16,805 nucleotides of DNA from Candidatus Kaiserbacteria bacterium (GCA_003561715.1 PWVU01000155.1:1-16805), one strand, 5' to 3'. Shown: positions 6,065 to 12,640, numbered from the stretch's first letter. Program-made: numbers and translations. The notes: generated by a model not told the origin, from the letters alone.

Positions 6065-6148
6065 CACCCACAATATATCCGTGCGCAAAATGTAGGTGTC
6101 CAACACCTACATTTTGGTGGTGGGGTGTGTTGGATAAGACTGTGGGTG
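6065..6148 (+). ncRNA. Nested three-stem structured element (candidate RNA)
   Basis: Three stems are nested: an outer one pairing CACCCACA (6065-6072) with TGTGGGTG (6141-6148), a middle one pairing TATCC (6076-6080) with GGATA (6132-6136), and an inner perfect 14-bp hairpin pairing CAAAATGTAGGTGT (6086-6099) with ACACCTACATTTTG (6103-6116) around loop CCA. It lies between the orphan promoter (5946-5973) and murB. I do not recognise it as RNase P RNA, SRP RNA, tmRNA, 6S RNA or a riboswitch. A DNA-level function, or a mobile palindromic repeat, is equally possible for the inner hairpin. Confidence 0.45.
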
Positions 6149-6221
6149 ACAATAGCGGGGGTGTGGGTATACGTAATGGCACTGAAGGTGTTATTTGTGT
6201 ATACTTCTGGCTGAGCGTTTT

Positions 6222-6299
6222 GCGCCTCGAAGTGGAGAGCAGAGCACTCAAAAGTTTTTCATTTTTTGGAGTCTTGCTCACTGCTCTCCGCTTCGGCGC
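6222..6299. other. Long imperfect hairpin with T-rich loop, upstream of murB
   Basis: Arm 6222-6249 (key strings CGAAGTGGAGAGCAG and AGCACTC) pairs with 6269-6299 (GAGTC, TGCTC, CTGCTCTCCGCTTCGGCG), interrupted by small bulges, around a T-rich loop at about 6250-6268. A TATACT (6200-6205) just upstream could be a -10 box placing this hairpin at the start of a murB leader, but no -35 is evident. The hairpin could attenuate transcription or be a degenerate inverted repeat. Confidence 0.45.
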
Positions 6300-6321
6300 G
6301 CAACAGTGCGCACTACATTGC

Positions 6322-6359
6322 ACACAAACGCGTGGTACACTGGTGCCACGCGTTTGTGT
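6322..6359 (+). promoter_or_regulatory. Palindromic murB promoter/operator ending at the start codon
   Basis: Arms ACACAAACGCGTGGTAC (6322-6338) and GTGCCACGCGTTTGTGT (6343-6359) pair over 17 bp with one G-T wobble around loop ACTG. The centre contains an extended -10 element, TGGTACACT (6333-6341). The last base of the palindrome is directly followed by the murB ATG at 6360. In DNA this could be an operator for a dimeric repressor; in RNA started upstream it would hold the start codon at the foot of a strong hairpin. Confidence 0.6.
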
Positions 6360-7448
6360 ATGGATATACAAGCATCAGTGTCATTAGCGCCTCACACAAC
6401 AATGCGGGTTGGCGGCCCCGCTCGGTTTTGGTGTGAGCCGACAACATTTGGTGAATTGCAAGAGGCGTGCGTCTATGCCCACACACACAACGCACCGATC
6501 GTTGTTCTCGGTGGTGGCTCCAATGTGGTTATTCGCGATCGTGGTATCAATGCATTGGTAATGCGTATGCGTCTCTCGGGTATTGAAATCGTGCGTGAAG
6601 ATGCTGACGAGGTGCTGGTGCGTGTGGGAGCAGGCGAATCGTGGGATGCGCTTGTTGCGTGGACGGTTGCACGAGGATGGTGGGGATTGGAAAATCTGTC
6701 CGGCATACCCGGTACGGTAGGCGCGGCGCCGATACAAAACATCAATGCCTATGGCTCTTCGGTTGCCGATACGATTGTCTCAGTCGAAACGTATCACCCC
6801 GATCAAGATGTGCATACGACGTTTGACACTCCTGCGTGTCGGTTCGCGTATCGCGATAGCGTGTTCAAACAAGCAGAAGGGAAAGGGTGGGTAGTGACTG
6901 CGGTACTCTTCCGACTTTCAAGGGTGCCACATGCGCATACCGCATACCGAAGTGCGTCTAACGCAATGGAGCGTTACTTTGCCGAGCATAACATCACTAA
7001 GCCTTCAATCGGTGATGTGCGAGATGCGGTACTCTCGATCAGAAAAAAGATCGGTATGCTTGAGGGGTGCTATCGATCCGCCGGTTCATTTTTCAAGAAT
7101 ACGCTGTTGGGTAGCGAGCAGTTTGCTCGTGTGAAAGAGATCGTCATGTGTGATCATGCGGCGTTGGCAGAACGACTCAGTCCGTGGTACTGGGAGTTGC
7201 CGGATGGTCGCGTGAAAGTATCAACGGCGTTCTTGCTCGAGTGCACACCGTACAACAAAACGGCATTTGCTGATCGCGCATTTCGTGACACAGTCGGTAT
7301 CTCACCTGTACATTCACTTTCGCTTATCAATCTTAGCAATGCGCGTGCGAGTGACATTGAAGCGTTCATGCACGAGATGATTGAAGCGGTTGCATCACAA
7401 TTCTTCATCACGATCGAACCGGAAGTGTTATTTCTTGGTGATGCATGA
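6360..7448 (+). CDS. murB: UDP-N-acetylenolpyruvoylglucosamine reductase, type I
   Basis: MurB is the FAD- and NADPH-dependent enzyme that reduces UDP-GlcNAc-enolpyruvate to UDP-MurNAc in peptidoglycan precursor synthesis. The protein has 362 residues from ATG 6360, close to E. coli MurB (342). Visible landmarks are TTMRVGGPARF (13-23), the FAD-binding LGGGSNVVI (50-58), GLENLSGIPGTVGAAPIQNI (109-128), NAYG (129-132), the type I string CRFAYRDSVFK (160-170, with Y164 and R165), the catalytic-serine loop GSFFKN (242-247, S243) and EPEVLFLG near the end (E353/E355; E355 aligns with E. coli E325). The frame is open 55 codons further upstream, but that part contains the long hairpin and palindrome and has no MurB homology. 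There is no Shine-Dalgarno sequence. The rest of the mur pathway is not in this window. Confidence 0.95.
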   Translation: MDIQASVSLAPHTTMRVGGPARFWCEPTTFGELQEACVYAHTHNAPIVVLGGGSNVVIRDRGINALVMRMRLSGIEIVREDADEVLVRVGAGESWDALVAWTVARGWWGLENLSGIPGTVGAAPIQNINAYGSSVADTIVSVETYHPDQDVHTTFDTPACRFAYRDSVFKQAEGKGWVVTAVLFRLSRVPHAHTAYRSASNAMERYFAEHNITKPSIGDVRDAVLSIRKKIGMLEGCYRSAGSFFKNTLLGSEQFARVKEIVMCDHAALAERLSPWYWELPDGRVKVSTAFLLECTPYNKTAFADRAFRDTVGISPVHSLSLINLSNARASDIEAFMHEMIEAVASQFFITIEPEVLFLGDA

Positions 7449-7482
7449 TCACGTGTGTCGCACGAATGCATGAGTATGAAAA

Positions 7483-7509
7483 TTTTTTTGAAAAACAGTT
7501 TCAAAAAAA
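7483..7509 (+). terminator. AT-rich hairpin after murB, weak terminator candidate
   Basis: Arms TTTTTTTGAAA (7483-7493) and TTTCAAAAAAA (7499-7509) pair perfectly around loop AACAG, 34 bp after the murB stop. It is AT-rich with no following T-run on the plus strand, so termination is uncertain. Confidence 0.35.
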
Positions 7510-7678
7510 ATGTAAAAACTTATCCACACTTTTACACAAAAAAATATTGTTTGTTATTTTTTTGTGCACGATAATGTATGCATACCACTGACATCTGATA
7601 ACAAGTATGCAATGTGCACTTGAGGTCGACGATGTCATGTATGAATACCCATTAGTTCATTAATGCATCGCTCTTTGT
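7510..7678 (+). other. AT-rich gap with dyads and a weak promoter upstream of the histone-like gene
   Basis: The stretch contains a GATAAT (7570-7575) with TTGTTT (7547-7552) 17 bp upstream, a weak promoter for the next gene. The perfect 10-bp palindrome GTATGCATAC lies at 7576-7585. An interrupted inverted repeat pairs GCATAC (7580-7585) with GTATGC (about 7605-7610), each with a GTGCAC on its outer side. An isolated consensus DnaA-box sequence TTATCCACA lies at 7520-7528. I see no second small gene here. Confidence 0.35.
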
Positions 7679-7858
7679 ATGGCACCAAAAAAACGACCAG
7701 CTGCAAAAAAGGCAGTTAAGAAAGCGGTCAAGAAAGTAGCAAAGAAAGCAAAGAAGACCGTAAAAAAAGTAGCAAAGAAAGCAAAAAAGCCTGTCAAAAA
7801 AGTAGCAAAGAAAGTAGCAAAGAAGACCACGAAGCGAAAGACTGCGAAGAAGAAATAA
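7679..7858 (+). CDS. Small lysine/alanine-rich histone H1-like protein
   Basis: The protein has 59 residues, starts MAPKKRPAAKKAVKKAVKK and ends KTTKRKTAKKK. More than half of it is Lys or Arg, with Ala, Val, Pro and Thr making up nearly all the rest. It contains repeated KKVAKKAKK units (about 18-48). There are no acidic residues, no aromatic residues and no Cys. This composition is that of bacterial H1-like proteins (Hc1 type, and the C-terminal tails of Lys-rich nucleoid proteins); small genes of this kind are common in CPR genomes. It probably binds DNA or RNA non-specifically. A hairpin follows its stop codon by 31 bp, as for a monocistronic gene. The opposite-strand frame, rich in Phe, is an artefact of the AAA/AAG codons. 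Confidence 0.78.
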   Translation: MAPKKRPAAKKAVKKAVKKVAKKAKKTVKKVAKKAKKPVKKVAKKVAKKTTKRKTAKKK

Positions 7859-7889
7859 TCGAGATAAGACATACGGTCTGTATCGAAAT

Positions 7890-7925
7890 CACACAAGCCG
7901 CGCGCATCTGCTCGCGGCTTGTGTG
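7890..7925 (+). terminator. Strong hairpin after the histone-like gene
   Basis: Arms CACACAAGCCGCG (7890-7902) and CGCGGCTTGTGTG (7913-7925) form 13 perfect pairs around a 10-nt loop. It lies 31 bp after the stop. It is followed by CGTTGTATAT and not a U-run, so it may act as a weak terminator or mRNA-stabilising hairpin. Confidence 0.6.
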
Positions 7926-7940
7926 CGTTGTATATAAAAG

Positions 7941-8155
7941 ATACACAATACAAGAATCAAAAACCAAATAAAACACAGAAACCAAATACCAAATCACAAA
8001 ATAACAAAAGCCAAATAAATTACAAATGCAACATATCCAAACGACCAAACGTTCCGCGGAAGCACTCATAAAAGCGTGCCTTAGAGTTTGTATATTTTGA
8101 TACTGTGTTTTGTGATCTATTGAGAGATTGGGATTTTGAATTTGGAATTTAGAGT
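7941..8155. repeat. CAAAT-rich / ATTTG-rich inverted low-complexity element (MITE-like)
   Basis: The left part (7941-8028) is almost free of G and T-poor, built from words such as ACCAAATACCAAATCAC and AACAAAAGCC. The right part (8101-8153) is the opposite, with ATTGGGATTTTGAATTTGG. They are inverted relative to each other in word content, with one exact 9-bp match: AAAACACAG (7970-7978) to CTGTGTTTT (8103-8111). The core between them carries the perfect palindrome TTCCGCGGAA (8052-8061) and a GCAC/GTGC mini-stem. With the preceding hairpin this fills the 393-bp gap before secA. No ORF is credible. Similar TTTGGGATTTG words appear at 16632-16690. Confidence 0.6.
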
Positions 8156-8232
8156 AATGCGCCACAGGTGACTGTTGCTGTTGGGCAGACTAATCAGCCT
8201 TCACTCCCGCTCTCTCACGCTTGAAAAAAATA

Positions 8233-8241
8233 TGCTACAAT
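8233..8241 (+). promoter_or_regulatory. Extended -10 promoter of secA
   Basis: TGCTACAAT with -10 hexamer TACAAT at 8236-8241. No good -35 is found at 16-18 bp, so recognition would rely on the TG extension. Transcription would start near 8248, four bases before the ATG at 8252. Because TACAAT overlaps the in-frame ATG at 8240, that earlier codon cannot be on this transcript. Confidence 0.6.
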
Positions 8242-8251
8242 GCGACGCGTT

Positions 8252-10819
8252 ATGTTTTCATTCATCAAGGGACTCTTGGGAGATTCAGAAGGAAAAAAAC
8301 ACTTGGAAGAAGCGCGCGCAATCGCGGATACCGTCAATCAGTGGGAGGCGGAGATCGCCGCGCTCGATGACACGGCACTTGCCGCAAAGACCGGTGAGTT
8401 CAAACAACGTCTTGCCGATGGTGCAACACTCGAAGATATTCTGCCGGAAGCATTTGCCGTTGTGCGTGAGACTGCCAAACGATTGCTCGGTGAGCGTCAC
8501 TACGATGTGCAGATCATGGGCGGATACATTTTGCATAAAGGTATGATCGCCGAAATGCGTACCGGTGAAGGTAAGACATTGGTAGGAACGTTGCCGACGT
8601 ATCTAAATGCGCTCGCCGGTAAGGGTGTGCACTTGGTGACGGTCAATGATTACCTCTCGCGTCGCGATGCGGTGTGGATGGGACAGATCTACGCATTTCA
8701 TGGATTGTCGGTCGGTATCGTCAACAGTCAGTCGAGCTACCTCTATGACGCCGCGCATGAAGAGCAGAGCGATGTCGATCGTGAGCGTGACGAACTTGGT
8801 GTCTTCAAAGTCGAGTATGATTTTTTGCGTCCGGTATCACGCCAAGAAGCGTATGCGGCGGACATCACCTACGGTACCAACAGCGAGTTTGGGTTCGATT
8901 ACCTGCGCGACAATATCGAGTACGATGCCAAGAATCTCCGACAGCGCGAGCCGTACTTTGCGATCGTGGACGAGATCGACTCAATCTTGATCGATGAAGC
9001 ACGTACGCCGCTTATCATTTCAGCTCCCGCGGCTGAGTCCGAAGATCTCTATGGCACCTTCGCCAAGATCGCTGAGACCTTGGTTGAGGGTGAAGATTAC
9101 GAAGTCGATGAGAAACATCGGTCCATCGGCATGAAAGATGCGGGTATTGAAAAGGCCGAAAAAGCGCTGGGCGTTGAGAACATATACTCTGATATGGGCA
9201 TCAAGTACGTGCATCATCTGGAAACGGCGGTGCGCGCTAAAGCGGTCTTTCAGCGTGATAAGCAGTACGTGGTGCGCGATGGACAGGTGGTGATTGTGGA
9301 CGAATTCACCGGTCGTCTTCAGCCGGGGCGACGTTGGAGCGAGGGCTTGCATCAGGCAGTCGAAGCTAAAGAGGGAGTACCGGTTCAGCGCGAGTCGCGC
9401 ACCTTTGCGTCGATCACCTACCAGAACTATTTCAAGATGTACGCGAAGCTTGCGGGTATGACCGGTACGGCGCTCACCTCAAGTGAAGAATTCTATTCGG
9501 TGTATAAACTTGATGTGGTAGTGGTGCCGACTCATAGGCAAGTACAGCGTATCGATAACATTGATCTTATCTTCCGGAACGAACAGGGAAAATTCAAAGC
9601 AATTGCGCGCAAGGTGAAGGAAGTGCACGAAAAGGGCCAGCCGATACTTATCGGTACTGCGTCGATCGAAAAGAATGAACAGCTGTCAGAGTATCTCAAA
9701 AAAGAGGGTATACCGCACGAGGTATTGAATGCGAAGAATCACGAACATGAGGGTGAGATCATTGCACAAGCGGGGCGCCGTGGGCGTGTAACCATTGCCA
9801 CCAACATGGCGGGGCGCGGTGTTGATATCAAGCTTGGCGGCATACCGGCAACGGATGAAGAAGCACAAGAGGTTCGTGATCTCGGTGGGTTGTACGTGAT
9901 GGGTACGGAACGCCATGAGGCGCGTCGTATCGACAATCAGTTGCGCGGTCGTTCCGGACGTCAAGGCGATCCGGGCGAGACGCAGTTCTTTGTATCCCTT
10001 GAGGATCAGCTGATGCGCGTGTTTGCAACCGGTATGATGGGCGGTGTGATGGACAAGATGGACTGGCCGGAAGATCAGCCGCTTCAGCTCAAGACGGTCA
10101 CGCGTAGTCTTGAGACTGCACAAACCAAGATCGAAGGATTCCATTTCGATACGCGTAAACGAGTGCTCTCGTACGATAACGTACTCAATACGCAGCGCAA
10201 GAGCGTCTATGCAAAACGACGTGCATTGCTGATGGGTGATCGTGAGGCAATTGAAGACTATCTCGATGAATGTGCCGATCTGTGTCCAGACATACCGACT
10301 GACCCGCTAGAAGCAAAAAAGAAAGAGCTGGGTGAGGATGTGTATTACGAGTCGGTACGACGCATTGCGCTGCAGACCATCGATATGCAGTGGATGGAGC
10401 ATTTGGAGACCATGGAGTATGTGCGCTCGAGTGTGAACTTGCGAGCATATGGCCAGCGTGACCCATTGATTGAGTACCGCAAGGAAGCGTTGCGGTTGTA
10501 CCAAGACCTCGGCTACGCAATCACAGAGCGTATTTTGGAGACCATTCCTTCGATCACGGCAACGCCCGCCGAGCCGGTCCAGCCGCGTAATTTACGGGAA
10601 ATACATGCCGACGGTAGTCTCTTGGGACGTACTACCTCGGGCTCGACCACGACCGGCATGACTATGCCTCAGGCGTCACAGCCCGCATCCGCCGGGGAGA
10701 AGATCGGTCGCAATGATACGGTTACAATAGAAAAGAACGGCGAAACACAATCACTAAAATACAAAAAAGCGGAGCGGCTCATAAAAGACGAGGGTTGGCG
10801 ACTCGTTAAAGGTACATAA
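8252..10819 (+). CDS. secA: Preprotein translocase ATPase SecA
   Basis: SecA is the motor that drives unfolded preproteins through SecYEG at the cytoplasmic face of the membrane. From ATG 8252 it has 855 residues (E. coli 901). Visible are Walker A GEGKT (105-109), DYLSRRD (133-139), YGTNSEFGFDYLRDN (207-221), Walker B VDEIDSILIDEARTPLIIS (239-257), GMTGTA, TNMAGRGVDIKLGG and LRGRSGRQGDPGETQFF. Differences from E. coli are an insertion of about 30 residues before AYAADITYGTN (about 160-198), a much shorter wing/scaffold region before TIDMQWMEHLETMEYVRSSV, and a C-terminus where the usual zinc ligands of GRNDPCPCGSGKKYK are absent. GRND is kept, but is followed by TVTIEKNGETQSLKYKKAE. I recall such features from other Parcubacteria. 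An in-frame ATG at 8240 is rejected because it overlaps the -10 box. Its last codons are duplicated downstream. Confidence 0.96.
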   Translation: MFSFIKGLLGDSEGKKHLEEARAIADTVNQWEAEIAALDDTALAAKTGEFKQRLADGATLEDILPEAFAVVRETAKRLLGERHYDVQIMGGYILHKGMIAEMRTGEGKTLVGTLPTYLNALAGKGVHLVTVNDYLSRRDAVWMGQIYAFHGLSVGIVNSQSSYLYDAAHEEQSDVDRERDELGVFKVEYDFLRPVSRQEAYAADITYGTNSEFGFDYLRDNIEYDAKNLRQREPYFAIVDEIDSILIDEARTPLIISAPAAESEDLYGTFAKIAETLVEGEDYEVDEKHRSIGMKDAGIEKAEKALGVENIYSDMGIKYVHHLETAVRAKAVFQRDKQYVVRDGQVVIVDEFTGRLQPGRRWSEGLHQAVEAKEGVPVQRESRTFASITYQNYFKMYAKLAGMTGTALTSSEEFYSVYKLDVVVVPTHRQVQRIDNIDLIFRNEQGKFKAIARKVKEVHEKGQPILIGTASIEKNEQLSEYLKKEGIPHEVLNAKNHEHEGEIIAQAGRRGRVTIATNMAGRGVDIKLGGIPATDEEAQEVRDLGGLYVMGTERHEARRIDNQLRGRSGRQGDPGETQFFVSLEDQLMRVFATGMMGGVMDKMDWPEDQPLQLKTVTRSLETAQTKIEGFHFDTRKRVLSYDNVLNTQRKSVYAKRRALLMGDREAIEDYLDECADLCPDIPTDPLEAKKKELGEDVYYESVRRIALQTIDMQWMEHLETMEYVRSSVNLRAYGQRDPLIEYRKEALRLYQDLGYAITERILETIPSITATPAEPVQPRNLREIHADGSLLGRTTSGSTTTGMTMPQASQPASAGEKIGRNDTVTIEKNGETQSLKYKKAERLIKDEGWRLVKGT

Positions 10820-10996
10820 GCTGATACGCATCTCTCAAAGAATCAAGATAGCGCAGTCCCGCACTTTGCAAGTAGTGCTGGGGCGGAGCGGCTCATAAAA
10901 GACGAGGGTTGGCGACTCGTTAAGAGTGTGTAAGCAGGTATGCGTATCTCGAAGAATCAGAGAAGCGAAGTCCCGCACGTTGCACTGGTGTGGTGG
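10769..10996 (+). repeat. Direct 114-bp duplication of the secA 3' end
   Basis: Copy 1 (10769-10882) starts in the last 16 sense codons of secA. Copy 2 (10883-10996) starts exactly 114 bp later, which is a multiple of three. The first 41 bases are identical, up to and including GTTAA. Then seven bases differ before a shared TAAGC, and the roughly 60 bases after the stop remain clearly similar but diverged (shared CCCGCAC, AAGAATCA, ATCTC). Copy 2 therefore still spells AERLIKDEGWRLVK followed by SV and a stop, in the same frame as secA, with 21 open codons between. It has no start codon of its own. A real tandem duplication or an assembly join between strain variants are both possible. Confidence 0.9.
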
Positions 10997-11243
10997 AAAA
11001 GTGGCGCGTTCGCAATATTGGTCGTCAACGGGTGGGGAGCAATTGGTGCTTATGTGTGCTGGAGAATACGATCAGGCATGAAGGGTGACGCTGCTACGTG
11101 CCGATAAGAGATAAAATGTGTGCAGCATTGTCTCTTGGCGTAAGGGGTCTTAAATCCGTGTGCAAAGTTATCAACACGCTATTTTGCCTATACGGTATAT
11201 ACTATGGAGTATGCAGTGTGATAAAGAGTGCGCCGGCTCTGCG
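10997..11243 (+). other. Gap before the glycosyltransferase, with one hairpin
   Basis: No credible ORF. The main structure is an interrupted hairpin at 11096-11141: ACGTGCC, a GAT bulge and AAGAGA pair with TCTCTTGGCGT, and an inner AATG/CATT stem sits inside. AT-rich palindromic words (TATACGGTATA, GTATATAC) lie at about 11189-11204, including a TATACT at 11198-11203 without a good -35. Confidence 0.35.
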
Positions 11244-11249
11244 TATACT
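11244..11249 (+). promoter_or_regulatory. -10 element of the glucan gene cluster
   Basis: TATACT, 5 of 6 to consensus, ends 23 bp before the ATG at 11273. The predicted start near 11256 gives a leader of about 17 nt containing GGTGGG, a possible ribosome-binding sequence. No -35 match was found at 16-18 bp. Confidence 0.4.
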
Positions 11250-11272
11250 CTAAAAGACGCATCGGTGGGTTC

Positions 11273-12553
11273 ATGCAAGAGCATAGCGTTTACCCTAGTA
11301 TGAAAGCACTTATGTTCGGCTGGGAATGGCCGCCACACAACAGCGGGGGACTGGGAGTTGCCTGCTGGGGCTTATCTCGCGCTATAGCCGCCGAAGGCGT
11401 CGATTTGACTTTCGTCCTCCCGCGACGCGTCAAAGCGAGCGCCCCTTGGGCAAAGATCGTATTCGCCGATCTCTCACATTTGTCTCCGGAGATGGAGGCG
11501 CTTCGCGAACGTCTTTTTTCGGGTTATATCACCGCTGAGCAGTACGAGCTTTTAAAAAAAGAGTATCCCGAGCTTGCGCATTTGCAGGGCTCGCTCTTTG
11601 ATGAAGTATTGGCGTACGGCATTAATGCGCGTCGCGTCGCGCGCCTTGAGTCGCATGATGTGATTCACGCGCACGACTGGCTGTCCATGCTTGCGGGCAT
11701 TGAGGCGCGCAAGGTCTCGGGTAAGCCGCTTATTGTGCATGTGCACGCAACGGAGTTCGATCGTAGTGGTGAGTCCGGTATGTACAACGGCATTTACCAC
11801 ATTGAGCGCATGGGAGTACACGCGGCGGACAAAGTGATCGCCGTTTCTAATTACACCAAGCAGATTCTCGTGCGCTACTACGGCATGGATCCCGCACGGA
11901 TCGAGGTGGTACACAATGGTATCGATCAGGATGACACAACCGTCGTGCAAAGTTCGGAGGAAGTAATGCATGCCTTAAAACGGCGCGGCATGCATATCGT
12001 CCTGTTTGTGGGTCGCATCACCATGCAGAAAGGTCCCGAGTACTTCTTGCGCGCCGCGCGGCGCGTGCTGGAAAAGCGCCCCAATACCGTTTTTCTGTTT
12101 GCCGGCTCGGGTGATTTGGAGCGTCGCACGATACAAGAAGCGGCGTACTACGGTATTGGTGACAAAGTCATCTTTTTAGGTTTTATGCGCGGGGAAAGCT
12201 TGGCGAAATTGTATAAGTTGTGCGATGTGTTCGTGATGCCTTCGGTATCGGAGCCGTTCGGCATTGTGCCTCTTGAGGCGCTGGCAAATGGTGCACCGGT
12301 CATCGTATCGAAACAATCAGGTGTTGCCGAAGTGCTCAATCATGCGCTCAAGGTGGATTTTTGGGATACGGATGAGATGGCGGAGAAGATCATTGCGGTG
12401 TTGGAGTATGAAGCACTGCGTAGCACTATGCGCGACAACGGTAAGCGTGAAGTGTTTGGTTTGGTGTGGAAAAAAGCGGCCGAAAAATGCAACCGAATAT
12501 ACGAAACCGTAGTACAATCATTCTACAGTCAAGGAACAAAAAAAGCAGGGTAA
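11273..12553 (+). CDS. GT4-family glycosyltransferase, glycogen/starch-synthase-like
   Basis: The protein has 426 residues in the GT-B fold. The N-terminal half opens MKALMFGWEWPPHNSGGLGV (10-29), whose Gly-Gly-Leu loop corresponds to the K-x-GGL loop of starch/glycogen synthases. It continues with HDVIHAHDWLSMLAG (128-142) and VHVHATEFDRSG (156-166). The C-terminal half has VVHNGID (212-218), the phosphate/nucleotide-binding LFVGRITMQKGPEYFL (244-259, R248 and K253), and the E-x7-E motif EPFGIVPLE (327-335), all standard for retaining GT4 enzymes. It probably transfers glucose from a nucleotide sugar onto an alpha-glucan, an inference from its GH57 and GH15 neighbours. Another retaining sugar transfer is possible. 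There is no signal peptide. ATG 11273 is preferred because GGTGGG lies 3 nt upstream and a -10 box fits; ATG 11300 would also keep the whole domain. Confidence 0.85.
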   Translation: MQEHSVYPSMKALMFGWEWPPHNSGGLGVACWGLSRAIAAEGVDLTFVLPRRVKASAPWAKIVFADLSHLSPEMEALRERLFSGYITAEQYELLKKEYPELAHLQGSLFDEVLAYGINARRVARLESHDVIHAHDWLSMLAGIEARKVSGKPLIVHVHATEFDRSGESGMYNGIYHIERMGVHAADKVIAVSNYTKQILVRYYGMDPARIEVVHNGIDQDDTTVVQSSEEVMHALKRRGMHIVLFVGRITMQKGPEYFLRAARRVLEKRPNTVFLFAGSGDLERRTIQEAAYYGIGDKVIFLGFMRGESLAKLYKLCDVFVMPSVSEPFGIVPLEALANGAPVIVSKQSGVAEVLNHALKVDFWDTDEMAEKIIAVLEYEALRSTMRDNGKREVFGLVWKKAAEKCNRIYETVVQSFYSQGTKKAG

Positions 12554-12640
12554 CATTGTCCATGTTGTTGCGGTTCGATCTTTTGCGGGAGAGACCGAGT
12601 AGTATGATGTATCAAGTATCATGCATAGACACGTTCCTGC

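Noticed and set aside
6195..6359. Longer MurB starting at 6195
   Set aside because: The 55 extra codons cover the long hairpin and the promoter palindrome and show no MurB-like sequence; the homology begins after ATG 6360.
6007..6387. 126-codon plus-strand ORF before murB, starting MKNCVRPAHQ
   Set aside because: It runs through all the hairpins of the gap and into murB in another frame, has no recognisable domain, and its composition follows the GT-rich DNA. The promoter at 5946-5973 leaves a small chance that it is real.
7520..7528. Consensus DnaA box TTATCCACA in AT-rich DNA, suggesting a replication origin
   Set aside because: Only one box is present in the region, with no dnaA, dnaN, rpmH or gidA nearby and no cluster of further boxes. 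TTATCAACA (about 11168) and TTATCCACT (about 16543) are isolated chance-level matches.
7660..7953. Phe-rich 97-codon minus-strand ORF that looks like a membrane protein
   Set aside because: It is the complement of the AAA/AAG-rich histone-like gene; Lys codons read backwards give Phe and Leu.
12568..12590. tRNA T-loop-like string GGTTCGATC in the gap before the GH57 gene
   Set aside because: The flanking bases do not form a T-stem and there is no acceptor or anticodon arm around it.
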